Shown in pieces: positions 16,027 to 24,665 of a stretch of 64,000 nucleotides of DNA. The notes beneath the pieces were generated by a model, which had not been told where the DNA came from, searched no databases, and was given only the letters and a program-made list of their open reading frames with translations. Every line of letters begins with the position of its first letter. The stretch's first letter is position 1. The stretch covers positions 1,736,001 through 1,800,000 of the forward strand of contig NZ_CP010849.1 of NCBI RefSeq assembly GCF_000931445.1. Direction: 5' to 3'. The position numbers were made by a program, and so were the translations under genes. Source of the stretch: Streptomyces cyaneogriseus subsp. noncyanogenus (lineage in GTDB: Bacteria > Actinomycetota > Actinomycetes > Streptomycetales > Streptomycetaceae).

Positions 16027-17117
16027 TCCCGCCCGTCGTGGTGTCCGCCGGCCGGCACCGGGCAGGCCGGCCGGTCCTCGGGACCCGCGCCGGGCGGCCC
16101 GTCCGCCGGCGCGGCCCCGGCCGCCTCCGCCGCCTCGATGCCGTCGTACGCCGCCAGTGCCTCGCGGGCCGCCCGGCGGGCGCTGTCCGCGAGCTCGGGC
16201 GGGGAGACGATCCGGCCGTCGCGCCCCAGCCGCAAGGCCAGGCGGCGCAGCGACGCCGGGTCGGGAGTGCGCAGGGTGATGCGCAGACCGCCGTCCGGGA
16301 GCTCCTCCGCGCTGTCGTGCGGGTAGTACTCGGCGACCCAGCGTCCGCCCGGGCCGACCTCGACCACCACCTCCGGGTCCTCGGCGGCGGGCTGCACCAG
16401 CCCCTCCGACAGGTCCCGCAGCTCGGTCTCCGGCGGCGCGGCCGGCGCGTCGAGGATCTTGATCTCGGCGACCCGGTCGAGCCGGAAGGTCCGCCGCGCC
16501 TCGGAGCGCCGGCACCATGCCTCGACATAGGTGTGGCCGACGCTGACCAGGCGGATCGGGTCGATCTCGCGTTCGGTGAGCTCGTCGCGGGCCGGCGAGT
16601 AGTAGCGGATCCACAGCCGGCGCCGCTCGGAGATCGCCCGGTCGACGTCGGCGAAGACGCCGCCCTCCGACTCGAAGGTCACCGACAGCCGGGAACTGGC
16701 CCCGGCCGCCTCCCCGGCCGCGGCCTCCACCTTGGCCGTGGCCCGCAGCAGCGCCTGCCGGTCGCTCTCGCGCAGGCCGGGCAGCGTGGCCACGGCACGC
16801 GCGGCGACCAGCAGCGCGGTGGCCTCGTCGGCGGCGAGCCGCAGGGGCTCGGCCGCCTCCGCGCCGAGGGCGGCGGCGTTGTGCCACCAGATGCGCTCGC
16901 CGTCGGTGTCGATGTCGAGCAGGTCGCCGCCGCGGAAGCTGGTGCCGCACATGGGCAGCACGTCGAGGTCGGAGACCAGTTCCTCCTCGGAGATGCCGAA
17001 GGCGCGCGCGACGTCCGCGATCCGGGCGCCGGGACGCTCCTTGAGATACGTCACCAGCGACAGCATCCGCCGGGTCTGGTCGATGGCGTTCACGGGCCGG
17101 GCCGGTTTTCCTGCCAT
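16023..17117 (-). CDS. pafC: WYL-domain transcriptional regulator PafC
   Basis: 364 residues from ATG 17117 (GGGGGAG upstream, 16 nt after the pafB stop). The N-terminal helix-turn-helix region reads ARIADVARAFGISEEELVSDL. The WYL domain follows with LWIRYYSPARDELTEREIDPIRLVSVGHTYVEAWCRRS, then a C-terminal WCX extension. In mycobacteria PafB and PafC form a heterodimeric activator of the RecA-independent DNA damage response, and the WYL domains probably sense single-stranded DNA. The C-terminal 40 residues are rich in Pro/Gly/Ala and look unstructured. Confidence 0.92.
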   Translation of the reverse strand: MAGKPARPVNAIDQTRRMLSLVTYLKERPGARIADVARAFGISEEELVSDLDVLPMCGTSFRGGDLLDIDTDGERIWWHNAAALGAEAAEPLRLAADEATALLVAARAVATLPGLRESDRQALLRATAKVEAAAGEAAGASSRLSVTFESEGGVFADVDRAISERRRLWIRYYSPARDELTEREIDPIRLVSVGHTYVEAWCRRSEARRTFRLDRVAEIKILDAPAAPPETELRDLSEGLVQPAAEDPEVVVEVGPGGRWVAEYYPHDSAEELPDGGLRITLRTPDPASLRRLALRLGRDGRIVSPPELADSARRAAREALAAYDGIEAAEAAGAAPADGPPGAGPEDRPACPVPAGGHHDGRE

Positions 17118-17133
17118 GTTCGTCCGCTCCCCC

Positions 17134-18111
17134 TCAGCCCTTGGCCACGGCACGCAGCCGGTCCATCACGTCGGCCCGCAGCTCGGCGGGGTCCAGGACC
17201 ACCACGTCCGGGCCGAACTCCACCAGCCAGGCGTCCAGCCCGTGCCCGTACGGGATCTCCAGCTCGTCCCAGCCGTCGCCGCGCTCCCGTACCGCGGTCG
17301 CCTTCGCCCGCAGCGGGTAGCCGGCGCCCGAGCGCAGCCGGATCCGCGCGGAGCGGTCGGCGGTCTCCCCGGCCCAGCTCGCGACGGTCTCGCGGACGGT
17401 GACCACGTCGGGCACCGGGGCGGTGTACCTGCCGCCGCGCGAGCGCACCTTGCCGGTGATCCGGGACAGCCGGAAGACCCGCTCGGCGCCGCGCTCCCGG
17501 TCGAAGCCGGCCAGGTACCAGTGGCCCCGCCAGCACTCCAGCGCCCACGGCTCGACATGCCGCTGCTCGGGGTGGGCGGCGTTGGACTTGCGGTAGTCGA
17601 AGACGACCGGCCGGCGGTCCCGGCAGGCCAGCATCAGCGGCTCGAAGGCGGCCTCGTGCACGGGGATGCGCGGCTCCAGGGCGCTGTGCGCCCCGTACGG
17701 GTCGACGTCCTCCGGCAGCCCGGCCGCGCGCAGCTTCTGCAGCGCCCCGCTGGCCGCGCCCGCGAGCCGGGCCTGCTGCCACACCTTGGCGGCGAGCCCC
17801 AGCGCGGCCGCCTCCTCGGCGTCCAGGGTGATGGGCGGAAGGCGGTTGCTGTCCCGGCGGGCCAGGTAACCGACCTCGCCGTCGATGCTCTCGACGGTCT
17901 CGATGACCAGTCCGAGCTCACGCAGATCGTCCTTGTCCCGCTCGAACATGCGGTTGAAGGAATCGTCCGAGCCCGCGGCGCCCTGTCCCGGCCCGAACGC
18001 CTCGACGTACGCCTCGATGGACTCACGCAGCTCGCGCTTGCTGAGCGGCCGCCGCGTCCCGAGCAGACACAGCGCCAGGTTCATCAGCCGCTCGGCCTTG
18101 GCAATCGCCAT
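17134..18111 (-). CDS. pafB: WYL-domain transcriptional regulator PafB
   Basis: 325 residues from ATG 18111. The start MAIAKAERLMNLALCLLGTRRPLSKRELR is the winged-helix region of PafB. The WYL domain has RRPVVFDYRK..HVEPWALECWRGHWYLAGFDRERGAERVFRLSRI. It partners PafC, whose gene begins 16 nt downstream. Despite the name (proteasome accessory factor), its established role is in DNA-damage gene activation. A hairpin at 18186-18213 separates it from the upstream FKBP gene. Confidence 0.92.
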   Translation of the reverse strand: MAIAKAERLMNLALCLLGTRRPLSKRELRESIEAYVEAFGPGQGAAGSDDSFNRMFERDKDDLRELGLVIETVESIDGEVGYLARRDSNRLPPITLDAEEAAALGLAAKVWQQARLAGAASGALQKLRAAGLPEDVDPYGAHSALEPRIPVHEAAFEPLMLACRDRRPVVFDYRKSNAAHPEQRHVEPWALECWRGHWYLAGFDRERGAERVFRLSRITGKVRSRGGRYTAPVPDVVTVRETVASWAGETADRSARIRLRSGAGYPLRAKATAVRERGDGWDELEIPYGHGLDAWLVEFGPDVVVLDPAELRADVMDRLRAVAKG

Positions 18112-18185
18112 CGACGCCCTTCGCCTTCCCTATGGTGCTTCCGACCGATGACCGTACCGCTCCGCGGTGCCGTGGCAAAAGCCGA

Positions 18186-18213
18186 GGGCCCATGCCCGGA
18201 CAGGCATGGGCCC
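18186..18213 (-). terminator. Hairpin terminator after the small FKBP gene
   Basis: Perfect 11-bp arms GGGCCCATGCC and GGCATGGGCCC around a 6-nt loop. It lies 66 nt past the FKBP stop on the minus strand and before the pafB start. Confidence 0.75.
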
Positions 18214-18278
18214 CGAGTGATCGGTTCCGGTCGGACTCGGCGCGCAGGGCGGGCCGGGCCGCGTCGGCCGTGCGGCGA

Positions 18279-18650
18279 TCAGACCCCGAGCAGGTCGACG
18301 ACGAAGATCAGCGTCTCGCCGGGCTTGATCGCGGGGGTCGGGCTCTGGTTGCCGTAGGCGAGGTGCGCCGGGATGGTGAGCTGGCGGCGGCCGCCGACCT
18401 TCATGCCCTGCACACCGAGGTCCCAGCCCTTGATGACGCGGCCGGCGCCGAGCGGGAAGCGGAAGGGGGCGCCACGGTTCCAGCTCGCGTCGAACTCCTC
18501 GCCCGTGCTGAAGGCGACACCCACGTAGTGGACGGTGACGGTCTGGCCCGCCTGCGCCACCGCGCCGTCGCCCTCCCAGATGTCCTTGATCTCGAGATCC
18601 GCCGGGGGCTCGCCGCCGGGGAAGTCGATCTCGGGCTTGTCGATGCTCAC
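18279..18650 (-). CDS. FKBP-type peptidyl-prolyl cis-trans isomerase, cytoplasmic
   Basis: 123 residues from GTG 18650 (AGGAG about 8 nt upstream). A single FKBP domain is complete: VTVHYVGVAFSTGEEFDASWNRGAPFRFPLG, VIKGWDLGVQGMKVGGRRQLTIP and AYGNQSPTPAIKPGETLIFVVDLL. The Asp, Phe, Trp and Tyr positions of the active pocket are present. It has no signal sequence, so it should act on proline bonds of cytoplasmic proteins. It follows the lipoprotein FKBP gene by 58 nt and may be co-transcribed with it. Confidence 0.93.
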   Translation of the reverse strand: MSIDKPEIDFPGGEPPADLEIKDIWEGDGAVAQAGQTVTVHYVGVAFSTGEEFDASWNRGAPFRFPLGAGRVIKGWDLGVQGMKVGGRRQLTIPAHLAYGNQSPTPAIKPGETLIFVVDLLGV

Positions 18651-18708
18651 GTGTTCAGCTCCTGCTTGTCTGCGGAAAGGCAACGGGACCAGTCTTACAT
18701 CCTGTCGA

Positions 18709-19710
18709 TCACATCTTCGCCAGGATGTCGACGGTGAACACCAGCGTGGCGCCCTTCTCGATGCCACTGCCCTGCGGCGGGTTGTCACCGTAGCCCAGCT
18801 CCGGCGGGATCACGATGAGGACACGGCTGCCGACCTTCTTGCCGGTCAGACCCTGCGACCAGCCCTTGACGACCTGCTCCAGCGAGAACGAGGTGAGCTG
18901 GCCCCGGCCGTACGTGGAGTCGAACTCCTTGCCGTTGCCCCACTGCACGCCCTTGTACTGCACGAGCACGCTGTCGTCCGCGGCGACCGTCGCGCCGCCG
19001 CCCTCGATGACGTAGTTCGCCACGAGCTTCTTGGGGGCGTCCGCCTTGGGGATCTCGATGGAGGGCGCCTTGCCGTCGGTGCCGGTGCCGACCTTGGGCA
19101 GGTCCGTGGCGTCCTGGGCGACCTGCGTGCCCTTGGCGGAGCTCTTGGCGTTGAAGGTGTCCTGGACGTCGACCACGAACACCAGCGTGTCGTCGTCCTT
19201 GATGCCCGCCTGCTCGTTGCCCTGGGTGCCGTACCCCCAGGTGGGCGGCACCGAGAACAGGACGCGGCTGCCGGTCTTCTTCCCGGTGAGCGCGTACCGC
19301 CAGCCGTCGAAGATGGCGCCCTGGGCGAGCTGGACGGCCTCGGGCTTCTTGCGCTCGTAGGAGGTGGTGAAGACCTTCCCGGTGTTCCAGATCTGCCCCA
19401 GGTAGTTCACCACGACGTAGTCGTTCTCCGCGACGGTCTTGCCGCCGCCGGCGACCACCGTCTTCACCGCGAGCTGCTTGGACGGCTCGCCGCCGCCCTT
19501 GGCGACGGTCGGCTTCTGGCCGAACTTCGCGCCCGCGGTGATCGCCGGCAGCGGACCGTCGACGATCTTGGGCGGCGGCGCCGCGGAGGTGGCCGACGCG
19601 GAGGGTGTCGCGCTCGCGCCGGACTCACTCGTGTCGGACTCGTCGTCACCGCATGCGGCGAGCGTGACCAGTCCAGCGGGTACGGCGATGAGAAGTGAGC
19701 GTCGGCGCAC
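18709..19710 (-). CDS. FKBP-type isomerase lipoprotein with two FKBP domains
   Basis: 333 residues from ATG 19710. A lipoprotein signal MRRRSLLIAVPAGLVTLAAC ends in the lipobox LAAC, so the mature protein is anchored outside the membrane. After a Ser/Ala/Pro linker come two FKBP-like domains, roughly residues 65-190 and 215-333. The second keeps VLVQYKGVQW..FDSTYGRG..VVKGWSQGLTGKKVGSRVLIVIPPELGYGDNP and looks active. The first has VVVNYLGQIW and several changed pocket residues (FTTSYERKK). It is a probable folding helper for secreted proteins. Confidence 0.92.
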   Translation of the reverse strand: MRRRSLLIAVPAGLVTLAACGDDESDTSESGASATPSASATSAAPPPKIVDGPLPAITAGAKFGQKPTVAKGGGEPSKQLAVKTVVAGGGKTVAENDYVVVNYLGQIWNTGKVFTTSYERKKPEAVQLAQGAIFDGWRYALTGKKTGSRVLFSVPPTWGYGTQGNEQAGIKDDDTLVFVVDVQDTFNAKSSAKGTQVAQDATDLPKVGTGTDGKAPSIEIPKADAPKKLVANYVIEGGGATVAADDSVLVQYKGVQWGNGKEFDSTYGRGQLTSFSLEQVVKGWSQGLTGKKVGSRVLIVIPPELGYGDNPPQGSGIEKGATLVFTVDILAKM

Positions 19711-19773
19711 GATGGGGGCCTCGTTATCGGTCGATCTTGTGGATGGCGTGCGCGCAACTCTACGGCGTGAGAA

Positions 19774-19802
19774 GGGCGCCGTACGGGAAACGTACGGCGC
19801 CC
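19774..19802 (-). terminator. Hairpin terminator after pafA
   Basis: Perfect 12-bp stem GGGCGCCGTACG / CGTACGGCGCCC with GGAAA loop. It lies 41 nt beyond the pafA stop on the minus strand. Confidence 0.8.
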
Positions 19803-19842
19803 GTGTTGCGTTCCGGTCTTTCCCCGCGGTCGTCCCGGAGCG

Positions 19843-21204
19843 CTACATACCCGCGATCAGCTTCTCCACCCGGTCGTCCACGGAGCGGAACGGGTCCTTG
19901 CACAACACCGTGCGCTGGGCCTGGTCGTTGAGCTTGAGGTGGACCCAGTCCACGGTGAAGTCCCGGCGCTGTTCCTGGGCGCGCCGGATGAAGTCGCCGC
20001 GCAGCCGGGCGCGCGTGGTCTGCGGCGGGACGGACTTCCCCTCGAAGATCTTCAAGTCGTTGCAGACCCGCGCGGCCTGGCCCTTCTTCTCCAGCAGGTA
20101 GTACAGGCCGCGACGGCGGTGGATGTCGTGGTAGGCGAGGTCTATCTGGGCGACCCGCGGATGCGACATGGTCATGTTGTGCTTGGCCCGGTACCGCTCG
20201 AGGAGCTTGTACTTCATGACCCAGTCGATCTCGGTGTCGATGCGGTCGAGGTCCTCGGTCTCGATCGCGTCCAGGGTGCGGCCCCACAGCTCCAGCACCC
20301 GCTCGACGGTGCCGGTGCGGATGCCGCGCCGCTCGCAGAAGTCCACGGCCTTCTCGTAGTACTCCCGCTGCACCTCCAGCGCGGAGGCTTCCCGGCCGCT
20401 GGCCAGGCGTACCTTCCGCCGCCCGGTGATGTCATGGCTGACCTCGCGGATCGCCCGGATGGGGTTCTCCAGGGTGAGGTCCCGCATCACCGTGCCGGCC
20501 TCGATCATGCGTAGCACCAGGTCGGTGGCGCCGACCTTCAGCAGCATGGTCGTCTCGGACATGTTCGAGTCGCCGACGATGACGTGCAGCCGGCGGTAGC
20601 GCTCGGCGTCCGCGTGCGGCTCGTCGCGTGTGTTGATGATCGGCCGGGAGCGGGTCGTCGCCGAGGAGACGCCCTCCCAGATGTGCTCGGCGCGCTGGCT
20701 GACGCAGTACACGGCGCCGCGCGGCGTCTGCAGCACCTTGCCGGCCCCGCACAGGAGCTGCCTCGTCACCAGGAACGGAATGAGGATGTCCGCGAGCCGC
20801 GAGAACTCCCCGTGCCGGGCCACCAGATAGTTCTCGTGGCAGCCGTAGGAGTTGCCCGCCGAATCGGTGTTGTTCTTGAAGAGGTAGACGTCGCCCGCGA
20901 TTCCCTCCTCGTGCAGGCGTCGTTCCGCGTCTACCAGGAGTCCTTCCAGAATGCGCTCGCCCGCCTTGTCGTGGGTGACGAGTTCGATCACGTTGTCACA
21001 TTCGGGTGTGGCGTATTCCGGATGTGACCCCACGTCGAGATAGAGGCGGGCGCCGTTGCGCAGAAAGACATTGCTGCTGCGGCCCCATGACACGACACGG
21101 CGGAAGAGGTACCGCGCCACCTCGTCAGGCGACAGGCGGCGCTGTCCCCTGAACGTGCACGTGACGCCGTACTCGTTCTCCAGCCCGAAAATGCGGCGGT
21201 CCAT
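19843..21204 (-). CDS. pafA: Pup--protein ligase PafA
   Basis: 453 residues from ATG 21204. The N terminus [16 protein letters not shown] carries the glutamine-synthetase-like nucleotide-binding Glu motif. [17 protein letters not shown] contains the catalytic aspartate. [17 protein letters not shown] and [31 protein letters not shown] are shared with Dop. The C-terminal domain (about residues 380-453) follows. It joins the C-terminal glutamate of Pup to substrate lysines using ATP. It is transcribed away from the core proteasome genes, with the MFS/LacI pair between. The MFS gene upstream ends 9 nt before its start, so readthrough from that gene is possible. Confidence 0.96.
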   Translation of the reverse strand: MDRRIFGLENEYGVTCTFRGQRRLSPDEVARYLFRRVVSWGRSSNVFLRNGARLYLDVGSHPEYATPECDNVIELVTHDKAGERILEGLLVDAERRLHEEGIAGDVYLFKNNTDSAGNSYGCHENYLVARHGEFSRLADILIPFLVTRQLLCGAGKVLQTPRGAVYCVSQRAEHIWEGVSSATTRSRPIINTRDEPHADAERYRRLHVIVGDSNMSETTMLLKVGATDLVLRMIEAGTVMRDLTLENPIRAIREVSHDITGRRKVRLASGREASALEVQREYYEKAVDFCERRGIRTGTVERVLELWGRTLDAIETEDLDRIDTEIDWVMKYKLLERYRAKHNMTMSHPRVAQIDLAYHDIHRRRGLYYLLEKKGQAARVCNDLKIFEGKSVPPQTTRARLRGDFIRRAQEQRRDFTVDWVHLKLNDQAQRTVLCKDPFRSVDDRVEKLIAGM

Positions 21205-21213
21205 GAGTGAACA

Positions 21214-22467
21214 TTACGCCCGATCCCCGGAACTGAAACGGGGTTCGACAGCACGGTTCGGATCATTTTCCGAACCGGCCGCGATCACCGCGCTCGGCAC
21301 GGGAGCTGCGAGTACCCGTCCGGTGGCCACCAGAACCAGCAGGGACGCGCCTCCGGCCATCCACGGCACGGCGAAGCCCCACACCGTGCCGCCCGCCTCG
21401 ACGACCGGTCCCGTCAGCCCCGTCCCCACCGACGCGCCCACGGTGAACGTCGTCACCAGCCAGGAGAACGCCTCGGTGACCGTGCCCCGCGGCGCGTGCC
21501 GGTCGACCAGGACGAACGCGCAGGCGATGGCGGGCGCCAGGAAGACACCGGCGACCACCGTGAGCAACACCATGCCGACCGGGCCCGGCGTCAGCATCAG
21601 CGGGAGGTAACACACCGCCAGAAGGGCCACCAGCACCGTCAGCCGCCGGGCGGGCTCCCCGGCCCACTGCCGCGCCCCGTAGACGGAGCCGCCGGCCAGC
21701 GCCCCGAGCCCCAGGGCGGCCATCAGCCAGCCGTACACGGCGTCGCCCCCGTGCTCGTCCGCGTACGACACGGCGGCCACCGTGATGGACCCCAGCGCCA
21801 TCCCCACGCACAGGAACGCGGCCAGCAGCACCAGCAGCCCGGGCGACCGCAGCGCGCCGAGCCAGTGCGCCTCCCGGGGCGCCGACCGCCACGCGCGCGA
21901 GGGCGGCGACACCACCACCGACAGGGCGCCCAGCACGCCGACCGCGTTCAGGACCAGCAGCGCGGCCTGCGCCGACCACAGCGACACGCACAGCGTCACC
22001 AGCAGCGGCCCGACGGTGAACATCACCTCCTGGGCGATCGCGTCCATGGCGTACGCCGTGTGCACCTGCCCCTCCTTGCGCAGGACACTGGGCCACAGGG
22101 CCCGCAGCCCGCCCTCCAGCGGCGGCGTGAACAGCCCCGCGGCCGCCACCGCCGCGTAGGCGACCGGCAGCGCCCCGGCACCGGCGAACGCGAAGACACC
22201 CATGGCCAGCCCGGAGAGCACCGCGGCGGGCAACTGCACCCGCGGCTGCCCGTACAGGTCCACCAGCCGCCCCAGCACCGGCTGCCCCACGGCGTTGGCG
22301 ACGCCGTACACGGCCGCCAGCGCGCCCGCGAGGCTGTACGTGCCGCCCTCCGCCCGCACGAACAGCACGATCGCGATGGCCGCGGTGGCGTTGGGCAGCC
22401 GCCCCACCAGCGTGCCGACGAGCAGCCGGGTGGCATGCCTCGCCCGGAGGATCTCCAGGTACCCCAT
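21214..22467 (-). CDS. MFS transporter
   Basis: 417 residues from ATG 22467 (an AAAGGCAGGG stretch lies upstream); an in-frame GTG at 22497 has no ribosome site. About twelve hydrophobic segments can be traced. The first loop GRLVDLYGQPRVQLPAAVLSG between helices 2 and 3 fits the MFS pattern. It is probably a drug or metabolite exporter of the DHA1-like type; the substrate is unknown. It is divergent from a LacI-family gene with a shared 68-nt control region containing an inverted repeat, so that regulator likely controls it. Confidence 0.88.
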   Translation of the reverse strand: MGYLEILRARHATRLLVGTLVGRLPNATAAIAIVLFVRAEGGTYSLAGALAAVYGVANAVGQPVLGRLVDLYGQPRVQLPAAVLSGLAMGVFAFAGAGALPVAYAAVAAAGLFTPPLEGGLRALWPSVLRKEGQVHTAYAMDAIAQEVMFTVGPLLVTLCVSLWSAQAALLVLNAVGVLGALSVVVSPPSRAWRSAPREAHWLGALRSPGLLVLLAAFLCVGMALGSITVAAVSYADEHGGDAVYGWLMAALGLGALAGGSVYGARQWAGEPARRLTVLVALLAVCYLPLMLTPGPVGMVLLTVVAGVFLAPAIACAFVLVDRHAPRGTVTEAFSWLVTTFTVGASVGTGLTGPVVEAGGTVWGFAVPWMAGGASLLVLVATGRVLAAPVPSAVIAAGSENDPNRAVEPRFSSGDRA

Positions 22468-22506
22468 GACCGGCCCTGCCTTTCCCTCGCCCGACACGCG
22501 AGGTTT

Positions 22507-22533
22507 TACGTATAACTACCTCACTCATACGTA
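22507..22533. promoter_or_regulatory. Inverted repeat in the MFS/lacI divergent control region
   Basis: TACGTAT (22507-22513) and ATACGTA (22527-22533) are inverted copies 20 nt centre to centre. They lie directly before the LacI-family start at 22536 and about 40 nt before the MFS start on the other strand. The AT-rich arms stand out in this GC-rich DNA. It is a good candidate for the operator of the LacI-family regulator, acting on both genes. Confidence 0.55.
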
Positions 22534-22535
22534 CC

Positions 22536-23582
22536 ATGTCCGCTGTTCACCAGTCCAGACGAAAGAGCAGGCCCACGGTGGCACGAGGCAGCACCCGCCC
22601 CACCAGCCGGGACGTCGCGCAGGCCGCCGGTGTCTCCCAGGCCGCGGTCTCCCTGGTCCTGGGCGACAAGTGGCGCGGGCGGGTGTCGGAGGCGACGGCG
22701 CAACGCGTCCGCGAGGCGGCGCACTCCCTCGGCTACCGCCCGAACCTGGCCGCGCGCAATCTGCGCCTGGGCCGCACGCGCACGGTTCTGCTGGTCGTCC
22801 CGGCGCTGACCACGGAGTTCTTCGCGGGCGTCTACACGGGCGCCACCCGGGTGGCCGCCGAGCACGGCTTCGGTGTCGTCCTCTACCCCTCACCCGAGGG
22901 CATCGGCCCCGCCCGCGACCCCTTCGCCTCCGCGCAGGCCGCCCTGGACGGCGTCATCGCCTCCTCCATGGCCGCCGACGCCCTGACGGCGATCCGGGGG
23001 GACCAGCTCCCGCTGGTGATGCTGGACAGCGATCCGGACGGCAGCCTGGGCGCGGCCACCGTCAATCTGGACATCGCCGACGGCGTCCGGCAGGTCGCCG
23101 ACCACCTGCTGGCCCAGGGCCACCGCCGCTTCCTGCACCTGGCCGCGGACGTGGCCTCGTGGACGTTCGAGGTCCGTGCCCGGGAGCTGGCGGCACGTCT
23201 GGCCGGCACCGAGCTCGGCACCGTCCGCGCCCCCATCTCCATCGAGGGCGCCCGCACGGCCGCGGAAGCCGCCCTGGGCCGCCCGGGCCCCCGCCCCACG
23301 GCCGTGGTCTGCGACGACGACCAGTTGGCGGCCGGCGCCTACAAGGCGGCCCGCCGTCTGGGCCTGCGCGTGCCCGAGGACATCTCCGTCACCGGCGTGG
23401 ACGATCTGGCCCTGGCCACCGCGATCGACCCGGAGCTCACCACGGTCCGCCTGGACGCGGAGCTGTTCGGCGAGCACGGCATGCGAGCCCTCCTGGCGGT
23501 CCTCAAGGGCGAGGCCCCCGAGGCCGGCGACATCCCGGTACACCTGGTGGTACGAGGCTCCACGGCCCCGCCCCCGGCATAA
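22536..23582 (+). CDS. LacI-family transcriptional regulator
   Basis: 348 residues from ATG 22536. The helix-turn-helix TSRDVAQAAGVSQAAVSLVLGDKWRGRVSEATAQRV and hinge region AAHSLGYRPNLAARNLR are followed by a periplasmic-binding-protein-like effector domain with CDDDQLAAGAYKAARRLGLRVPEDISVTGVDD. It probably binds a small ligand and represses the divergent MFS gene and itself. The first 20 residues (basic) precede the usual start of LacI homology; a later GTG near 22578 is an alternative start. The sequence directly upstream contains the inverted repeat 22507-22533. Confidence 0.9.
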   Translation: MSAVHQSRRKSRPTVARGSTRPTSRDVAQAAGVSQAAVSLVLGDKWRGRVSEATAQRVREAAHSLGYRPNLAARNLRLGRTRTVLLVVPALTTEFFAGVYTGATRVAAEHGFGVVLYPSPEGIGPARDPFASAQAALDGVIASSMAADALTAIRGDQLPLVMLDSDPDGSLGAATVNLDIADGVRQVADHLLAQGHRRFLHLAADVASWTFEVRARELAARLAGTELGTVRAPISIEGARTAAEAALGRPGPRPTAVVCDDDQLAAGAYKAARRLGLRVPEDISVTGVDDLALATAIDPELTTVRLDAELFGEHGMRALLAVLKGEAPEAGDIPVHLVVRGSTAPPPA

Positions 23583-23656
23583 GGGGGCCCCGCAGCCGCG
23601 CACGGCCCGACCCACCCCCATCGCGAAGGCGCTACGCGCACCCCCACCGTGGGACA

Positions 23657-23784
23657 CAGGCGCCGCAGGCAGAAGCCGCACCCCCACCGCGCCGCACAGG
23701 CGCCGCAGACATGACACGCGGACCCACGACCCGCACAGGCGCCGCAGGCATGACAAGCAGACTCACAACCCGCAGGCGCCGCAG
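23657..23784. repeat. Four-copy direct repeat CAGGCGCCGCAG in intergenic DNA
   Basis: Exact copies start at 23657, 23697, 23736 and 23773, so they are spaced 40, 39 and 37 nt. The core GGCGCC is itself palindromic. Linking sequences are partly similar (CCCACC, GACACG, GACCC). The block fills the space between the convergent lacI and prcA stops. Function unknown; a structured or clustered protein-binding region is possible. Confidence 0.7.
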
Positions 23785-23836
23785 CCACAGGGGCACAAGC
23801 CCCGGGAGCGCCACCGGCGCCCCCGGCGCCGCGGAC

Positions 23837-24595
23837 CTACTCCTCGTCCGAGCCCGCCGCGTCACTCCCGGTACCGGACTCCGCGGCCCCCGCCGCCCCC
23901 CGCTCCAGCAGCCGCGACAACTGGCCTCCGGTGATCCGCTTGAACTTCCGCTTCTGCGGCCGCGTCCGGTCCAGCACCGCGACCTCCAGCCGCTCGGCCG
24001 GGATCTCCCGCTGGCTGCCGTTGGTGTCCCGCGACAGCGCCTGCACGGCCAGCTGCAACGCCTCCGCCAGCGACATCCCGTCCCGGTGCCGCTGGTCGAG
24101 GTAGCTGCTGATCTGCTCGGCGTTGCCGCCGACCGCCACCGAGCCGTGCTCGTCGACGATCGAGCCGTCGTGCGGCAGCCGGTACATCTGGTCCTGCTCC
24201 GGGGTCTCCCCCACCTCGGCGACGACCAGCTCCACCTCGTACGGCTTCTCCCCCGAGCTGGAGAAGATCGTGCCGAGCGTCTGCGCGTAGACGTTGGCGA
24301 GCCCCCGCGCCGTCACGTCGTCACGGTCGTACGTGTAACCGCGCAGGTCGGCGTAGCGCACCCCGCCGATGCGCAGATTCTCGTACTCGTTGTACTTTCC
24401 GGCGGCCGCGAAACCGATCCGGTCGTAGATCTCGCTGAACTTGTGCAGCGCGCGGGACGGGTTCTCACCGACGAACACGATGCCGTCGGTGTACTGCAGC
24501 ACGACCAGGCTGCGGCCGCGGGCGATGCCCTTGCGGGCGTATTCCGCCCGGTCGGCCATGGCCTGCTGGGGTGAGACATAGAACGGCGTCGACAC
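23837..24595 (-). CDS. prcA: Proteasome alpha subunit PrcA
   Basis: 252 residues from ATG 24595. [29 protein letters not shown] is the gate-forming N-terminal region and H0 helix of alpha subunits. The Ntn-fold body follows with [15 protein letters not shown] and [26 protein letters not shown]. The C terminus is Ala/Gly/Ser/Asp/Glu-rich. Seven copies form each outer ring of the 20S core, whose surface pockets receive the QYL tail of Arc. The prcB stop is 70 nt upstream, and the operon order prcB-prcA is the usual one. Confidence 0.96.
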   Translation of the reverse strand: MSTPFYVSPQQAMADRAEYARKGIARGRSLVVLQYTDGIVFVGENPSRALHKFSEIYDRIGFAAAGKYNEYENLRIGGVRYADLRGYTYDRDDVTARGLANVYAQTLGTIFSSSGEKPYEVELVVAEVGETPEQDQMYRLPHDGSIVDEHGSVAVGGNAEQISSYLDQRHRDGMSLAEALQLAVQALSRDTNGSQREIPAERLEVAVLDRTRPQKRKFKRITGGQLSRLLERGAAGAAESGTGSDAAGSDEE

Positions 24596-24665
24596 CGGTT
24601 ATCCGTCCCTTTCAGTCGAAGTCACTGGATCACCTGACAACAAACAAGGCGGAACAAGGCGTGCC

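Noticed and set aside
23657-23784. Possible CRISPR array
   Set aside because: The repeats are only 12 nt, the spacers are partly alike, there are four units, and no cas genes are near.
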